Positions 63,171 through 64,000 of a stretch of DNA of 64,000 nucleotides are shown piece after piece; within the stretch, counting starts at the first letter, position 1, and the number at the start of each line of letters is the position of its first letter. A program made the translations under genes and the position numbers. This DNA comes from Pseudoalteromonas viridis. Its GTDB lineage: Bacteria; Pseudomonadota; Gammaproteobacteria; Enterobacterales; Alteromonadaceae. The notes beneath the pieces are model-generated. The model worked only from the letters and a program-made list of their open reading frames with translations, was not told the origin of the DNA and searched no databases. The DNA lies in assembly GCF_017742995.1 (NCBI RefSeq), contig NZ_CP072426.1, forward strand, positions 558,001 through 622,000, read 5' to 3'.

Positions 63171-63960
63171 GATGGTTCCCGGCTCGGGGGCCGGGATGAC
63201 AAGGGGCTCGGGGGCCGGGATGACAAGGGGCTCGGGGGCCGGGATGACTGAGGAGAGGCAGGGATAACAGTGGTTAGGAACCTTGGATAGCGTATGAAGC
63301 TGAGCCAGGTAATAGGGATTCAATAGCACTGCATACAACATTTTTTATGGACAGTATGCTTTAGACACTGACTTTCCAGGCCCCACTTCCGTCATCCCGT
63401 GCTCGACACGGGATCTGCTTACCGGCGATACGGTTAGGTGACTTTATCTCTAAGCCTGAAAACCAGTTATTTTATCTGTGGTATTTATGTTGTCTTCTGG
63501 ATGGTTCCCGGCTCGGAGGCCGGGATGACGAGGGGCTCGGAGGCCGGGATGACGAGGGGCTCGGAGGCCGGGATGACGAGGGGCTCGGAGGCCGGGGTGA
63601 CGAGGGGCTCGGAGGCCGGGATGACGAGGGGCTCGGGGGCTGGGATAACAAGGGACTCGGAGTCAGAGGTGAGATGGGACTCCGAGACCGGGCAGCGTGC
63701 GCTTTAGACATTGACTTTCCGGCCCCACTTCCGTCATCCCGTGCTCGACACGGGATCTGCTTACCGGCGATACGGTTAGGTGACTTTATCTCTAAGCCTG
63801 AAAACCAGTTATTTTATCTGTGGTATTTATGTTGTCTTCTGGATGGTTCCCGGCTCGGAGGCCGGGATGACGAGGGGCTCGGAGGCCGGGATGACAAGGG
63901 GCTCGGGGGCCGGGATGACAAGAAGCTCGGGGGCCGGGATGACAAGGCTAGAGCCTTGCC
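63171..63960 (-). repeat. Reverse-oriented compound repeat array
   Basis: Reverse complements of the 37-41 kb modules. Module A (ATCCCGTG-n5-CACGGGAT) lies at 63394 and 63736, 342 bases apart. Tandem 24-base module B copies (core CTCGGAGGCCGGGATGAC) occur as three near 63176-63247, five clean plus two degenerate near 63505-63675, and four near 63846-63944. The intervening stretch with TTATTTTATCTGTGG and TTATGTTGTCTTCTGG is also the reverse of the main array's conserved spacer. Confidence 0.9.
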
Positions 63961-64000
63961 CGGCTCTGATATATACACCTGAGCCGGGGCTGTACTTGAT

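Noticed and set aside
63438..63982. Overlapping open frames in the terminal repeats
   Set aside because: They are translations of 24-base tandem repeats (GSEAGMTR periodicity) without ribosome sites.

Overview
The window looks like chromosomal DNA of a marine gammaproteobacterium of the Alteromonadales, most likely Pseudoalteromonas or a close relative. This rests on gene content rather than any marker RNA: two TonB-dependent receptors, a TPR-sulfotransferase, a split bacterioferritin pair with Bfd, a trehalase/MFS/LacI/TonB-receptor sugar locus, several periplasmic SBP_bac_3-type proteins, and large signalling proteins (Reg_prop-GGDEF-EAL and a hybrid kinase). No tRNA or rRNA gene was seen.

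Layout. 1-9 kb: end of a TonB receptor, TPR-sulfotransferase, alpha/beta hydrolase, rlmF, tdk, a periplasmic solute-binding-like protein, and an ogt/Ada-AlkA alkylation repair pair. 9-10.5 kb: iron storage (two complementary bacterioferritin subunits, bfd, Fur-like sites). 10.7-18 kb: convergent c-di-GMP enzyme and hybrid histidine kinase. 18-22.6 kb: CDF metal transporter, then a NERD-like protein with two WD40 lipoproteins. 22.7-29.2 kb: LacI-controlled trehalose-type utilisation locus with two matching operators. 29.3-37 kb: HAD phosphatase, DMT exporter, secreted PLC/P1-like protein, a PhyH-family protein with HxG in place of HxD, an Asp/Glu racemase, threonine aldolase and a VOC protein. 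37.1-41.2 kb: a 4-kb compound palindromic repeat array with two nearly identical GIY-YIG nuclease cassettes embedded in it. 41.3-46.3 kb: TetR-adaptor-RND efflux operon. 46.8-53.3 kb: small or poorly known genes, two more SBP-like proteins, and a six-copy 80-bp tandem array of a related palindrome. 53.6-62.7 kb: a compact defence-like island. 62.7-64 kb: more of the same repeat family, in the opposite orientation.

Two regions deserve most attention. (1) At 53.6-62.7 kb, vsr and a DNA cytosine-5 methyltransferase converge on a four-gene operon: SAM methyltransferase, PLD-helicase-S24-like fusion, a protein carrying both a MORC/HSP90-like GHKL ATPase and a histidine-kinase core, and a receiver protein with an unrecognised C-terminal domain. 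This resembles a restriction/defence system under phosphorelay-like control. (2) At 37-41 kb, the palindromic repeats are physically tied to a GIY-YIG nuclease gene bounded on both sides by the same palindrome, an arrangement reminiscent of REP/RAYT but with a different enzyme.
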